From Streptomyces olivochromogenes (lineage in GTDB: Bacteria; Actinomycetota; Actinomycetes; Streptomycetales; Streptomycetaceae): a stretch of DNA of 64,000 nt. This document shows positions 53,394 to 62,954 of this stretch, piece after piece. Numbering within the stretch: position 1 is the stretch's first letter; each line of letters opens with the position of its first letter. The notes beneath the pieces are model-generated. The model made no database searches. It was not told where the DNA came from and saw nothing but the letters and a program-made list of their open reading frames with translations. The stretch covers positions 34,652 through 98,651 of the forward strand of contig NZ_JADDRL010000025.1 of the NCBI RefSeq assembly GCF_021538895.1, read 5' to 3'. The translations under genes and the position numbers were made by a program.

Positions 53394-53422
53394 GCGGGGC
53401 GGCGGACCAACCGTCGCCCCGC
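53394..53422 (+). terminator. Hairpin after the cellulase gene
   Basis: GCGGGGCGGCGG and CCGTCGCCCCGC form a 12-bp stem with one G-U pair around ACCAA, 32 bp after the stop. Confidence 0.75.
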
Positions 53423-53516
53423 TTCGGAGCGTGTCTGAAAGATCGTGTAAGTCCGTGCTGTGACAGGCTGGCCGGGGGCTCTGACCTGGGCCTTTGGCCA
53501 GCCGGGACGGACGCAC

Positions 53517-53779
53517 ATGAATGACAACGAGATCCCGGCCGTCGAATCGGTCGAGGACAGGCTCGTGGATGAGGTCATCGAGCGGCTGCTGGACCGCGCC
53601 GACGCCTCGGGTGCTGCCCTGCTGGGTGAAGGCGGGCTGCTGACGGCGGTGACTCGGGCCGTGCTGGAGCGGGACCTGGACGCGGAGATGACCGACCACC
53701 GATGACCGATGCTGGAGCGGTCACGCTGGCCATTCCGAGGGACCGTGACGGGTCCTTCGAACCGCAGCTGGTGCCCTAG
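53517..53779 (+). mobile_element. IS256-family transposase N-terminal remnant
   Basis: LLGEGGLLTAVTRAVLERDL and DAEMTDHR match the start of IS256-type transposases. A stop follows, and the sequence resumes as VTLAIPRDRDGSFEPQLVP, a motif normally ~40 residues further on. The DDE core is missing. Confidence 0.82.
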
Positions 53780-54143
53780 CCCCGACGGGCAAACCTCGCC
53801 ACCGGCAGCGCAGACAAGGCAGGGCGCCTGTGGAACGGCGCTCTCTTCCCACCCTCCGTGGCCATCCCGAGGATCTGCCACGCCGTCAACCGTGACCTCA
53901 CCCAGCAAGAACGAACGGCGTACTTCCCAGGCCAATCAGTAGGACCGTATGCCCCACGCCTGAATAGGCGCTGCCCTCGTCAACACGCCTTACCAGGAAA
54001 CCCGCCGCACGGCACGACAGCAAGCGGCCCCGCGCGGCTGGCGAAGCGAGCACGGGGCCGTAACCCGGCAGTCCTGTCAGCGCCGGACACCACAAACCTA
54101 TGAGCCGGCGGCCCCGGGCTGCCGCGGGCCGGAGTCCTCGAAG
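53780..54143. other. Intergenic, no gene seen
   Basis: About 360 bp downstream of melC2. A GC-rich dyad (CCGGC/GCCGG-type, about 54100-54130) near the melC2 stop may act as a terminator, but the pairing is imperfect. Confidence 0.4.
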
Positions 54144-54962
54144 CTAGCGGTACGTGTAGAACTTCGTGTGGTCGAGCATGTCCTCGGGGGTGACGTCGTT
54201 CCATGGTTTCATCGTGTCCTGCAGACCGACGACGCCCGGCGGCGCGGAGGCAGGTACGTATCCGGACGACGGATGCAGACCCTGCCAGTCGGCCCAGAGT
54301 TTGTCGATGAAGCAGTGGTGGAGCCAGAAGACGGGATCGTTGGGCGAGGCCCCGGTGGTCATCTGGCCGCCGACCCAGACATGGACCCGGTTGTGGAGGT
54401 TTGGTCCCCGCCAGCCTTCGACATAGTTGCGGAAGCCGGTGGATCCGCTGTTCCAGGGGAAGGCGTCGTAGGTGGGCAAGGCGAGGACGGCGTTGACCTC
54501 GGAACGGGTGGGCAGGTCGCGGACACCGACGCCAAGCGTGCGCCGTAGGTAGGTCCTTCCGTCGACGCGTATGTTCATGGGCCAGTTTCCGCTTCCGAGG
54601 GCGAACGGGCCGGTGGTGACTCTGCCGTCGCCGCTGCGGCCGTCGCCGCCGAGGAAGTTGTCGGCCCACAGGGAGCTGCGGGATGAGCGGTCCGTTGTCC
54701 AGTCCCAGTAAGGCAGCATGATCGAGGGGTGGACGCTCTGCAGTGCCTGCTCGAACTGCAAGAGGAACCGTCGGTGCCAGGGGAGGAACGACGGGGAGCG
54801 GTGTCCCGTCCGCTCTCCGTCGTCGGTGTCACTCATGATGAACGCGTTGTGCGTGGTGATGAACTCGTCGTAGCGGCCCTGCCTCTTGAGTTCGAGCACG
54901 GCGTCCACGAAGTCGCGCTTCTCGGTGGCGGAGAGATCCGCCTGGTTCCTGCGGTCTGCCAT
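54144..54962 (-). CDS. melC2: Tyrosinase MelC2
   Basis: A 272-residue type-3 copper tyrosinase, the usual length for Streptomyces. It oxidises tyrosine and o-diphenols to quinones, leading to melanin. The CuA histidines lie in FITTHNAFIM, TGHRSPSFLPWHRRF. The CuB histidines lie in PNLHNRVHVWVGG and FWLHHCFIDKLW. All six are present; a Cys after the last His pair is a small difference from the common Ala. It has no signal peptide, and export depends on MelC1. ATG 54962 has AAGGAG six bases upstream. It lies 13 bp after melC1. Confidence 0.96.
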   Translation of the reverse strand: MADRRNQADLSATEKRDFVDAVLELKRQGRYDEFITTHNAFIMSDTDDGERTGHRSPSFLPWHRRFLLQFEQALQSVHPSIMLPYWDWTTDRSSRSSLWADNFLGGDGRSGDGRVTTGPFALGSGNWPMNIRVDGRTYLRRTLGVGVRDLPTRSEVNAVLALPTYDAFPWNSGSTGFRNYVEGWRGPNLHNRVHVWVGGQMTTGASPNDPVFWLHHCFIDKLWADWQGLHPSSGYVPASAPPGVVGLQDTMKPWNDVTPEDMLDHTKFYTYR

Positions 54963-54975
54963 GCGACGCTCCTTG

Positions 54976-55449
54976 TCAGACGGTGAGAGGCACAAGTGAG
55001 GCGCCGTGCAGTTCCCGTACGGCGGCGCGGGCCGCGTCGCGTGGTGTGCGGTGTGTTTCGTAGTGGTTGACGACGCTGATCCAGGTGCCGTCCGCGTTCT
55101 GCATGACATGCAGTTCGTCGTCGTCCACTCGGACGACGAACTCCGTGGACTGCTGGGGCTCCCGGGACGTCTGGCCGTGATGGTGTCCGCCGCCGTCCTC
55201 CTCGGCGGGCCAGCCCTCGATGTGCCGGCCGAGGTACATCTCGTCGAACGGCTCCGGTGCGGAGTCCGAGCGGACCCGTGTCGCGTTGGCCTCGGCAATA
55301 TGCGTCGTGTGGGCGCCATGGTGCCGTGTGCCGTGGGGGCCGGGCGGCCGTAACGCGGTGGCTGCGGCGGCTGCCGGTGCGGCGAGCGCGGCTCCGGCGA
55401 CTGCCAGCGTTGCCCCTCGCACCATGTCACGGCGGGTGAGGCTTAGCAC
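54976..55449 (-). CDS. melC1: Tyrosinase copper chaperone/cofactor MelC1
   Basis: A 157-residue helper protein that delivers copper to MelC2 and carries it out through the Tat system. The Tat signal has the twin arginine in LTRRDMVRGATLAVAGAAL. The mature part has FDEMYLGRHIEGWPAEE, GGGHHHG and VRVDDDELHVMQNADGTWIS, ending in VNHYETHRTPRDAARAAVRE, as in other MelC1 proteins. GTG 55449 with GGAG five bases upstream was chosen; the longer frame would place the Tat motif too far inside. First gene of the melC operon. Confidence 0.93.
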   Translation of the reverse strand: MLSLTRRDMVRGATLAVAGAALAAPAAAAATALRPPGPHGTRHHGAHTTHIAEANATRVRSDSAPEPFDEMYLGRHIEGWPAEEDGGGHHHGQTSREPQQSTEFVVRVDDDELHVMQNADGTWISVVNHYETHRTPRDAARAAVRELHGASLVPLTV

Positions 55450-56114
55450 GTCTGCTCCTCTCGTCGGCCTGCCGCAGGACACGAAGTACTGACGGCAGGA
55501 ACGCTTATGCGAGTGGCGGGACGAACGTGTCCCATGGCCCCACATGTTGGCAGTGGCGAACAGACGGAACGAGAGGCATACCTGCACACGGTCATGAACA
55601 AGACAATCACAGACGCATAGTGAGCATTTCAACAGCGGATGATCTTCATCGCCCGCCTCCGAAGGAACCCCTCGGAAAGGAAACTTGCCCTGCTTCAGCC
55701 ATGTGCACCAACAAATCCTTCGGTTGCATCGGCAAGAGCTTCACGGTGCGTACGGGTGCAACTCGACGGAATCGGAGGGGCAGCATCCGCTCAGCGGGGT
55801 AGCCGTCCTAGTTGCCCAGAGCGGCGGTGGTGGTCAGGACAACGGCGGCCAAGGCTTCGTCTGCGGGTGCCTCCGCCTTGACGCGGTCCTGCGCCCGGCG
55901 ACGGCGGCGTCTATACGCGGTGCCGGTCTGCATACCTCAACGGCTACATGGTCAGGCGGCCTCGACTGCCCTCAAATGACGGTTGACGGTCCCGCTGAGT
56001 ACGCCCTCACACGAAGTGGACCAGAGCCTGAATGTTGATGCGACTGGCGACGATCAAGACTCCCGTGACCGTAGCGAGGCGTGGTCGTGATCTCGACTTG
56101 GCAGGGTGGCCCAC
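55450..56114. other. Upstream region of melC1 and of the 56115 gene, no gene seen
   Basis: About 660 bp between two divergently oriented genes, so it should hold both promoters. No convincing frame or palindrome was found by eye. Confidence 0.4.
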
Positions 56115-57692
56115 ATGAACACTCTGCGGCGGGACCGTCGCCCCCGCAGGAGCTTGAGTCGGGACACGAGCCCGGTCATCCGTGCGCGCAAGGCTGCCGT
56201 CGCCCTTCTGCTCACGCTGGCCGCCATGACGTCCGTCCTCGCCGGGTGCGCCTCAAGCGGGACAGTCGACGTGAAGCTGGTCGTTCCCTCGGTCTTCTAC
56301 GTTTCCCGCGATCCACAACAGGCCGTATCTGACCTGCGGGTCGAAGAGAGCGTCGGCGGAGCGACGGTCAGACTGAGGGTGACCTTCGACGCCGGTGATC
56401 TGAAGGGCCTCGTCACCGTCAAGCGGGCGCTCGATGCATGTGTCGTCCACTTGCCCGTCTTCCACTGCGACACGCAGGCGGGTCCGACAGGTGGAGGGGG
56501 CATGCAGGCTTTTCACCTGAGTCCCGCGAAAGGCGCGAAGGCGGGCGACTCCGCGGTGCTGCGCTACCGCGTGACCGCGCCCGGCCTGCCGCCCGTCAGC
56601 GGTCACTCCCTCATCGTGGTCGGCAGACCGAGGCTCCGGGTCACGCTTCACCCCGATCCGGGCCCGGTGGAACCGGGCGGGAGCCTGGCGGTCCGACTGA
56701 CCGTACGCAATGTCGGCGACGTGCCCGCCCGCGGAGTGGCGCTGCGCATGGAAGCACGCGACGGCATCACCCTGGCCGACCGGCACCGCAACTGCCGCTA
56801 TCGAGGCGGCACTTCGGCGTGGTGTCGGCTCCTCGCGGACGACGTCGTCATTCCGCCCGGCCGGTCGTACGGCCTGGGTGCCCGCGAGCACTTGCGGGCC
56901 GCACGGGATGCCACCTATCCGACCGTCACCTTCAGTGCTGATGCCATCGGCACCGACTATGTGCCCCCGGCCGAGATCGCATCGCGGTACCGGCCCGGCA
57001 ACGGGCCTCCACTGCATTTCGTTCCGGCCTCCAAGGCCGACGACGGTGCGGCGAGCGCAGTCGGCGACGATCCACAGGTGCTCCACATGACCGTCCGCAA
57101 CCAGAGCGAGCTGGCCGCGGTCGCCGACACGGCGCGCGGTCCCATCGGCAGCCTCACCACCGTGCGGATCGGCGTGCGAAACAACGGTCCCGGTTCGCTG
57201 ACGGCACCGGTGAAGGTCGTCTTCACGGTGCCCGGGGGCACCACTGTCATGGCGTCGCCGTACAGCTTCGAACGCGACGAGGAGGTGATCGACCAGGACT
57301 GCCGGGCCGTCACCGCCGACGGCACGCCACTTGCGGAAGCCTCCGCGAGGCAGCCGAGTGCCAGACGGTACGTGTGCACGGCGCGCGCCGGAGCGGTGGG
57401 GACCACGACGACGTTCCCGTTCACTCTGCGCATCGACAAGAACAGCGCCGACGGCAGCGGCCAGGTCGCGGTCTCGGACAGCGACCCTGGACGCCCCAGC
57501 GGCGACACCGAGCCCACTGATGACGCGGCGGACGTCGCTGTGTCCGTGTGGCCGGGGCCGGCCTGGGCCACCCCCGGCTTCTACATCGCCGCTGCCGTCG
57601 TCATCCCGCTGCTCAGCCTCGCCGTCGCCCTGTACGCGCGGCACCGAAGGCTCTTCCGCCGCCGCGAAGAGACGACACCCGCCGGAAAGTGA
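56115..57692 (+). CDS. Putative surface lipoprotein/membrane protein with DUF11-like repeats
   Basis: A 525-residue protein. The N-terminus is very basic (NTLRRDRRPRRSLSRDTSPV), followed by a hydrophobic stretch ending in a lipobox-like SVLAGC near residue 45. Two or three Ig-like DUF11-type segments follow (GPVEPGGSLAVRLTVRNVGD; SLTTVRIGVRNNGPGSLTAP). A C-terminal membrane helix (GFYIAAAVVIPLLSLAVALY) and a basic tail end the protein. Having both a lipobox and a C-terminal helix is unusual; one may not be used. ATG 56115 follows AGGGTGG. An exposed wall or adhesion role is inferred; I do not recognise a specific family. Confidence 0.65.
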   Translation: MNTLRRDRRPRRSLSRDTSPVIRARKAAVALLLTLAAMTSVLAGCASSGTVDVKLVVPSVFYVSRDPQQAVSDLRVEESVGGATVRLRVTFDAGDLKGLVTVKRALDACVVHLPVFHCDTQAGPTGGGGMQAFHLSPAKGAKAGDSAVLRYRVTAPGLPPVSGHSLIVVGRPRLRVTLHPDPGPVEPGGSLAVRLTVRNVGDVPARGVALRMEARDGITLADRHRNCRYRGGTSAWCRLLADDVVIPPGRSYGLGAREHLRAARDATYPTVTFSADAIGTDYVPPAEIASRYRPGNGPPLHFVPASKADDGAASAVGDDPQVLHMTVRNQSELAAVADTARGPIGSLTTVRIGVRNNGPGSLTAPVKVVFTVPGGTTVMASPYSFERDEEVIDQDCRAVTADGTPLAEASARQPSARRYVCTARAGAVGTTTTFPFTLRIDKNSADGSGQVAVSDSDPGRPSGDTEPTDDAADVAVSVWPGPAWATPGFYIAAAVVIPLLSLAVALYARHRRLFRRREETTPAGK

Positions 57693-58337
57693 GGCTGACG
57701 CGGAGCCTGGATTGCCCCGGAGACAGGACAAGGCGAGACCGGGACGATGAACGGCCCTCAAGGGCAACGCCAACACCACCAGCCCGGGTGTGACGAAAAG
57801 TCTCAACAGGACCAGCGACGCACTAAATACGAGCATGACCAGGCGCCGCGCAGCCTGAAGATCAACTCGGTCAGTCCTGCTCGGAGATGGGGTCGCCGAC
57901 CGCATTGCAGAGGTCGGCGATGACGTGCTGCGGATCGGCATCCCACAGGTCGATACCCGCGGAGGCGCGGGCCGCTATCTGCTGGTCGGCTTCGGCTTCG
58001 ACGACAACAGCAGGGGCCCGTCCGTGACGGACATGCAGTGGATCACTGAGGGCATCGAGCGCCTCGACGGCGGCGGCAGCGGCAGCGGCACCAGCGCCTG
58101 ACCATGGCGCCGCCCGGCCGTCACAGGAACGTCCGGCCCTCGCCGCAGTACGTCGGCACGGTCGCCGTGACCTCGTCGCCCCCGATCAGGTGCAGCGTGT
58201 CAAACCGTTCGCACAGCTCACCCAACAACGATCCGGACCCCTACGGAACTTGATCAAGCCCGGACCTCACCTCCGCCAGCGCCTTCACCGGCGAGGACCG
58301 GCCCGGCTGACGTCCGACCGGGGAAGGCGGTCCGGAA
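57693..58337. other. Intergenic with a short unassigned coding stretch
   Basis: A plus-strand frame from about 57870 to the TGA at ~58101 reads VGDDVLRIGIPQVDTRGGAG, RYLLVGFGFDDNSRGPSVTD and MQWITEGIERLDGG. It looks protein-like but has no clear start or ribosome binding site and no family I recognise. It may be the tail of a lost gene. The remainder, to 58337, holds nothing evident. Confidence 0.4.
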
Positions 58338-58853
58338 CTATTTGGGGGTTTCGTCGCCGGGTTTCCAATCAGGATGGAACGTCCTGATCATGTCTTCCAT
58401 GCTCGCGGGACGCGGGGCCCCTTCTTGCCGGCTCTTCGCTGAGGCCCGCGCCTGGGCCGATTCCTTCTCGCCCTTCCGCGGTATGAGGGCCGACACCACG
58501 AAGACGACGAAGACGGTGACCACGAAGGTCACGAAGGTGAGAAATCCGGACCACTGTTTCGACAGGCCCACATCGCGGTTCAGCCAGAGGGCCATCGGAA
58601 CGAACGGCGCGAAGGCGGTGAATGCCGCGTTGAGCAGGGCAGATTTCGTGATGACTTTGAGTGGCGCCTCAGCCGCGCGCTCTTTGGCCAGCAGCCACAC
58701 GGCAAGCCACAGTACGGTGAGGACGAGCACTGCGGAGAACAACGCCCAGCCCAGGCCGAGTCCCATTTGATAGAAGGCCACCGCCAGGGAAGGCACGAGG
58801 ACGACCTCGATCAACGCGGTCACCTGTGTGGTGGGGCTTTTCGAATAGAGCAC
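58338..58853 (-). CDS. Small integral membrane protein of unknown function
   Basis: A 171-residue protein with about four hydrophobic segments (EVVLVPSLAVAFYQMGLGLG; LFSAVLVLTVLWLAVWLLA; ALLNAAFTAFAPFVPMALWL; GFLTFVTFVVTVFVVFVVSA) and a charged cytoplasmic tail (PRKGEKESAQARASAKSRQE). GTG 58853 follows GGGGGA. No catalytic or transport motif is visible. Possibly an accessory membrane protein; function unknown. Confidence 0.65.
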   Translation of the reverse strand: MLYSKSPTTQVTALIEVVLVPSLAVAFYQMGLGLGWALFSAVLVLTVLWLAVWLLAKERAAEAPLKVITKSALLNAAFTAFAPFVPMALWLNRDVGLSKQWSGFLTFVTFVVTVFVVFVVSALIPRKGEKESAQARASAKSRQEGAPRPASMEDMIRTFHPDWKPGDETPK

Positions 58854-59422
58854 TGCGATCCCCCTTGTGTGCCGATGCGGTTCACGATCGTAACGGGACG
58901 GCGTTGTGCGCGCCCAGGGCGGTCGCGGAAGCTGTTGCCCAATCGTCGGATTCTGCAACCGCCAAGGCTCAACCCACCAGCGCCCAGACCAGTTTCCGAT
59001 GCCCTCGCGGGAACTGACGCCCCACCGGCGCTCGGTGAGCGCGTCGACGAGGGCGAGAGCGGGAACAGGTCACCGGGGTCAGTATGCGCGCCGCCCGTGA
59101 GAAGGTCAGCGGGCATCAACTAGTAGCGCTGCACGTGAAGTGCAAGCCAAAGGCCGGGACGACCGGGGCCATCTACCGTCCCGCAGGGGGGCTGGCGAAC
59201 GTCGCGCTGCTCGCCGTCTGCCGCGGTCTCAAGCCGCCAGACAACACAGTATGGCTGCCGGTGTGCGTGCTCGGACCCATGCCCGAACCGATTCGGCTCG
59301 AACTGAAGAACACACCCATCTCCTCCAAAGACCTCGCTGGACTGACGCCCCGTTCCCGGCCTCGCGCCGCGGATCACCGCTCGGGGCTCGCCTGCTGCAG
59401 ATATCAATCCGCCGGACACGGC
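58854..59422. other. Intergenic, no gene assigned
   Basis: About 570 bp. A plus-strand frame from 59084 to 59509 contains AIYRPAGGLANVALLAVCRG and VWLPVCVLGPMPEPIRLELK, which look partly protein-like. It runs through the terminator hairpin and has no domain or good ribosome binding site, so I did not call it. Confidence 0.35.
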
Positions 59423-59466
59423 AGAAGGGCCGCCCCGGTGCGATCGGGCACCGGGGCGGCCCTTCT
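59423..59466 (-). terminator. Perfect 19-bp hairpin after the 59506 gene
   Basis: Arm AGAAGGGCCGCCCCGGTGC (59423-59441) and its exact complement (59448-59466) flank a 6-nt loop. It lies 39 bp downstream of the stop of the minus-strand gene at 59506-60459. Confidence 0.88.
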
Positions 59467-59505
59467 CCCTGTCTCCGGCCGGACTGAACGCGCAGCTCCG
59501 CGGCG

Positions 59506-60459
59506 CTAACCCCGCCACCTCACCCCGTGCCGCCGCCGCAGCCCGTGAACCTCCCACCAGGCCACCGCCGTCACCGACACCGGCCCACCGAGGAACGCAC
59601 AGACCGCTAGCGGCACCGGGCCCGGCGGGAGACCGCCCGCCGACAGGCCGAGGAAGGCGAACACCCAGACCAGGACGGAGGTGACCAGCGCGGGCAGCGC
59701 CGCATGCAGGGCGGACAGGTTGAAGGCATGGCGCAGCGCCGGACCGGAGGCGAAGCAGAGGAAGAAGATCACCCACCAGAGCGGCGCCCAGCACACGAAC
59801 ATCACGGACACCCAGAGCAGCACGTTGGTGCCGCTGGGCAGCAGACCCATCCCCTCGGCCGCCGCCGTGAACAGCAGCGGCACCAGCGTCCAGGCACCGA
59901 AGTACCACAGGGCCGACCGGCTGGCCGGCCACAGCTGCGTCCGCATGGCCCGGCGCGCCCCGGGCCTGGCCGCCCAGAAGAGCAGTGCCACCACCACCGC
60001 ACTCAACAGCGCCAACCAGGGCGCGAACAAGAGCCGTTGCAGGAACTGCTCCGGTACCTCCGCCACGTCCTGCCAGCCACCGAACACGGCCACCAGCACC
60101 CCCGACATGGCGAGGGCCACCCAGGCCCGCACCCGCTGCACGCGGAGCACCTCGGGATCCTCGACGTGCCCAACCGGGCGCACGGGGAAGACCCAGCGCG
60201 CCACACGGCGGGCCGAACGGGCCAGTTGGTAGCCGACCAGCAGCGGTACGGTCAGCCACCACAGGCACGGGAGGAAAAGCACCAGCACCACCCCGGGGCG
60301 CACCTGCTCCCGCCGCCCCCGCAACACCTCGCCCAGCGGCGGCCATTCGTCCTCACGCAGCCGTCGCCACAGTGGCGTGCAAGGCCGCGGCGGGTCGCTC
60401 CCGGGCCGCGGCCCGCCGTACGGCGACCGCCCGGACGGGCGGCGTGCGTCGATCCTCAT
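59506..60459 (-). CDS. Multi-pass membrane protein of unknown function
   Basis: A 317-residue protein with a basic N-terminal tail (MRIDARRPSGRSPYGGPRPG), a cytoplasmic ~50 residues, and about seven hydrophobic segments (VVLVLFLPCLWWLTVPLLVG; VALAMSGVLVAVFGGWQDVA; LLSAVVVALLFWAARPG; LVPLLFTAAAEGMGLL; VMFVCWAPLWWVIFFLCFAS; and two more at the C-terminus). ATG 60459 has GGAGGGG about seven bases upstream; an upstream extension of 60 residues is Arg-rich and unlikely. No motif names a function. A strong terminator follows. Confidence 0.75.
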   Translation of the reverse strand: MRIDARRPSGRSPYGGPRPGSDPPRPCTPLWRRLREDEWPPLGEVLRGRREQVRPGVVLVLFLPCLWWLTVPLLVGYQLARSARRVARWVFPVRPVGHVEDPEVLRVQRVRAWVALAMSGVLVAVFGGWQDVAEVPEQFLQRLLFAPWLALLSAVVVALLFWAARPGARRAMRTQLWPASRSALWYFGAWTLVPLLFTAAAEGMGLLPSGTNVLLWVSVMFVCWAPLWWVIFFLCFASGPALRHAFNLSALHAALPALVTSVLVWVFAFLGLSAGGLPPGPVPLAVCAFLGGPVSVTAVAWWEVHGLRRRHGVRWRG

Positions 60460-60667
60460 GATCGTCCCCTCCACGGTCCCGGTAGGGGACGCGACCCGGC
60501 CCGGCCACGGTTCCCGACCCGACGCCCCGTGCCGCCGAGGCGCGCCGCGCCTGGCGCCGGTGTGGACGATCACGTAACTCCTGGCGGCATGGACGCCGGC
60601 ACGAGCCGCGAACGCACCATGCGGCTGGGCACCACCCATCTTTGTGCTGCATGACGGGCGGTATGAC

Positions 60668-61210
60668 CTACCGCGCGCGTCGCAGGGTTGCGGAGAGATG
60701 GTGCTGCAACGGCTGGCCGACCGCCGCGAGGTCGTGGACGAACGTAAGTGTGTCGCCGTCGGTCAGGGTGTAGCGGCGGCGGGTGGCGTTCACCTCCTTG
60801 GCCGTGGGAGTGAGGGCCACCTCGTGCGTGGAGAGATCTACCGTGTCCTGTGCCGCCTGGCCGACCGCGATCTCGGCGATGCCGGTGGGCTGGGTGATCA
60901 GTGCCTCCACCCGGCCTTCGGGCTGAAGCCGCCACCATCCGCTCTCCCGAGCCGACGGGCGCAACGGTGCACTGTCGGCGTCGAGTAGCCAGGCGCGGGC
61001 CTCGTAGCGGAGGAAGGGGCGGCCGTCGTGGCTGAAGGTGACCTCCTGGGCGTAGGTGAAGTCCCCGGCGAGCGTCGGGTATCCCCCTTGGCCCCGGCCG
61101 TGCCATGTGCCCAGGAACCCGAGCACGGGCTCGAGCAGTGCGTGCGGTGTGGGCGCGTCGTCCGGCCGGTGGGCGTCGGGGTACGGGTGCTGCGGTGCGG
61201 GGTCGAACAC
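60668..61210 (-). CDS. Nitrobindin/FABP-like heme-binding beta-barrel protein
   Basis: A 180-residue protein of the nitrobindin (THAP4-C-terminal-like) family. The signature GTWHGRGQGGYPT is clear, and EVTFSHDGRPFLRYEARAWL, ESGWWRLQPEGRVEALITQP and TGIAEIAVG fit the ten-stranded barrel. The C-terminal half includes ATRRRYTLTDGDTLTFVHDL. Family members bind ferric heme, react with NO and may detoxify peroxynitrite. GTG 61210 has GAGGAG seven bases upstream. No operon partner is adjacent. Confidence 0.9.
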   Translation of the reverse strand: MFDPAPQHPYPDAHRPDDAPTPHALLEPVLGFLGTWHGRGQGGYPTLAGDFTYAQEVTFSHDGRPFLRYEARAWLLDADSAPLRPSARESGWWRLQPEGRVEALITQPTGIAEIAVGQAAQDTVDLSTHEVALTPTAKEVNATRRRYTLTDGDTLTFVHDLAAVGQPLQHHLSATLRRAR

Positions 61211-61462
61211 GTTCGCGCTCCTCGGGTTGCCGGTGCCGGGTGAAAGCCTAGGCGCCCAACTCCTCGGCGACGGGCAGGGCAGTTACCCAAGTATTCAGCG
61301 CGTGGCGGGGCGGGTGGCGGGTTGGAAGCGGAAAGTGAGTGTCACGCATACACGAAGGGCCCGAGCCGGTATGAGAGTTGGAGTCAGCACAGGTACTGTT
61401 GAACGTGATCGCGACAGATACAGGCGATGAGCTTCCTGCACCGGGCTGGCAGTCGGCTCTAG

Positions 61463-61906
61463 TATCCGCACGGATCCGTCGAGGACAACGGCGCCGGCGT
61501 CGATCACTGGTCCGATCTTGATGTCCTGATCGTGGCCCAGGAACCGGTGAGGGGGACCGAAGCCCTCGCCGAAAGCATCGGCTCCCGGATCGTGCCGACA
61601 TACGCGTCAAGCCGTGGGGGTGACACCCGCCGATGCACGCTTCGGATCGTGCTGAGGGACCTACGGCGCATCGCCATCACCGCAACAACTCCCACGGATC
61701 GTCGCGCGACTCCTCCGCGGCCGGAGGCTGCCCCGAGCAAGGGCAGCCCCATGAATGAGTTGATCAATGATTGCCGCTTCGATGCGGTAATGGCCGCGGT
61801 CAAGGCTGCCCGTGAGGACGTATTGATCGGCGGGCACCTGACCCTCCAACTCGCAAGACACGTACTTGTTGCCGCCCTGCTGCTCTGGCCGACAACGGGC
61901 CGTTGA
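61463..61906 (+). pseudogene. Nucleotidyltransferase (aminoglycoside-type) remnant
   Basis: The frame opens straight after a TAG and reads PHGSVEDNGAGVDHWSDLDV and LIVAQEPVRGTEALAESIGS. The GS...DLD motif is the active site of Pol-beta-type nucleotidyltransferases. Later it has LRIVLRDLRRIAITA and RFDAVMAAVKAAREDVLIGG, HLTLQLARHVLVAALLL, which match the helical part of aminoglycoside-type enzymes. The N-terminus before the GS motif and the C-terminus after TTGR are missing. It is probably a dead resistance-type gene. Confidence 0.7.
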
Positions 61907-61962
61907 TCACGCTGCTTGACGCCGTGGACGCCTCGCCTCAACCAAACGGTCTCGCAACATAG

Positions 61963-62825
61963 TCAGTTCTTGCTCAATGTGCGTGAGATTCCGGAGAGAA
62001 CAGCCGTCGTCAAGAGCCATCCTGTCGCGATGAGGGCGTAAGCCAGCCATGCGGTTGCTCCTCCCGTCCGGTACCAGGCACCGCGCTGGCCGAGGCCGCC
62101 GATGGGGATCAGCAGGTCGAGGGTGTAAACAGAGGCGTGGAAGGGGGGAACCTGGCCGGGTTGAGTCGGTTTCGGCGAGTGTGCGCTGAAGACCACCGTC
62201 CCCATCAGGGCCAGCGCCACAAGCCATAGGCCCGCAAGCCAGGGTCGATACCCGTAACCGACGGTGGCGTCGAGCCGGTGTCCCCACGTCCGCGCGGGCC
62301 AGCCCAGGGTTCTCCTGCGATGCCGTTGCTTGGCCAGCAGAACCCTGCGGGCGTCATCATCGTGACCGATCTGGCGGTACCAGGCCGCGAGTTGCTCGTA
62401 CGGCTGCGCGGCGTAGCCGGGCTCCCGACATATCCATGCCACTCGATATGCCGCAGAGTTCGTCCGACGGGCGTCGTCTCCGTGGAGGGAGCCGTAGGTG
62501 AACCCTTGCAATCGCACGATGTCCGGCCAGGCGCCTGCTCTTCGCGGACGGTCGCAGCCTGGGCTCCCTGGAGATCAACCGGACCGGACGGCGGCTCGGT
62601 CGGGGTGAAGACGAAGGCACCCGTACGCATCCTTGTACAATCCAGCCCAGTGCCTGGACCGTTCAGGACAGCCCCGTCGAAGGTCAGTTGATCCGCTATC
62701 TGCACTCCTCGCAGACTGATCGCCCCTTGGGCCGCGAAGCCTTGGGACAGCGCCAAGGTTCTCACCGTCGCATTGTCGGCGCGGAGTGCCACAGCGTCAG
62801 GATTGTGTATCTGGGCTCGGTCCAT
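61963..62825 (-). pseudogene. Pentapeptide-type membrane protein with frameshift
   Basis: The upstream part (from ~62825) reads HNPDAVALRADNATVRTLAL, FAAQGAISLRGVQIADQLTF and LDCTRMRTGAFVFTPTEPPS, a beta-solenoid-like start. Near 62530 the frame shifts and continues as RLQGFTYGSLHGDDARRTNS, AAWYRQIGHDDDARRVLLAK and a C-terminal membrane part (WLAGLWLVALALMGTVVFSA; ATAWLAYALIATGWLLTTAV). This order is known for large Streptomyces membrane proteins with a pentapeptide-like N-terminus. A single frameshift may be the only lesion, or a sequencing error. Confidence 0.6.
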
Positions 62826-62845
62826 GTGGAGGCCCCCTGCCGTGC

Positions 62846-62942
62846 CGGGCCGGGCTGTGAGGTCGACGTGCTGAAATCCCGGCTGTGAGGCTGCGCGGGC
62901 TCGACTGCTACGAGTGCGTTCTGACGCATCGAGCAGGCCATC
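62846..62942. repeat. 97-bp inverted repeat partner of 16593-16689
   Basis: Its reverse complement matches 16593-16689 at 88 of 97 bases. Here the plus strand reads the tail GCEVDVLKSRL plus stop of an APH-type kinase that is otherwise absent, joined to an IS5 fragment. Confidence 0.85.
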
Positions 62943-62954
62943 TCCGCTCCGTCC

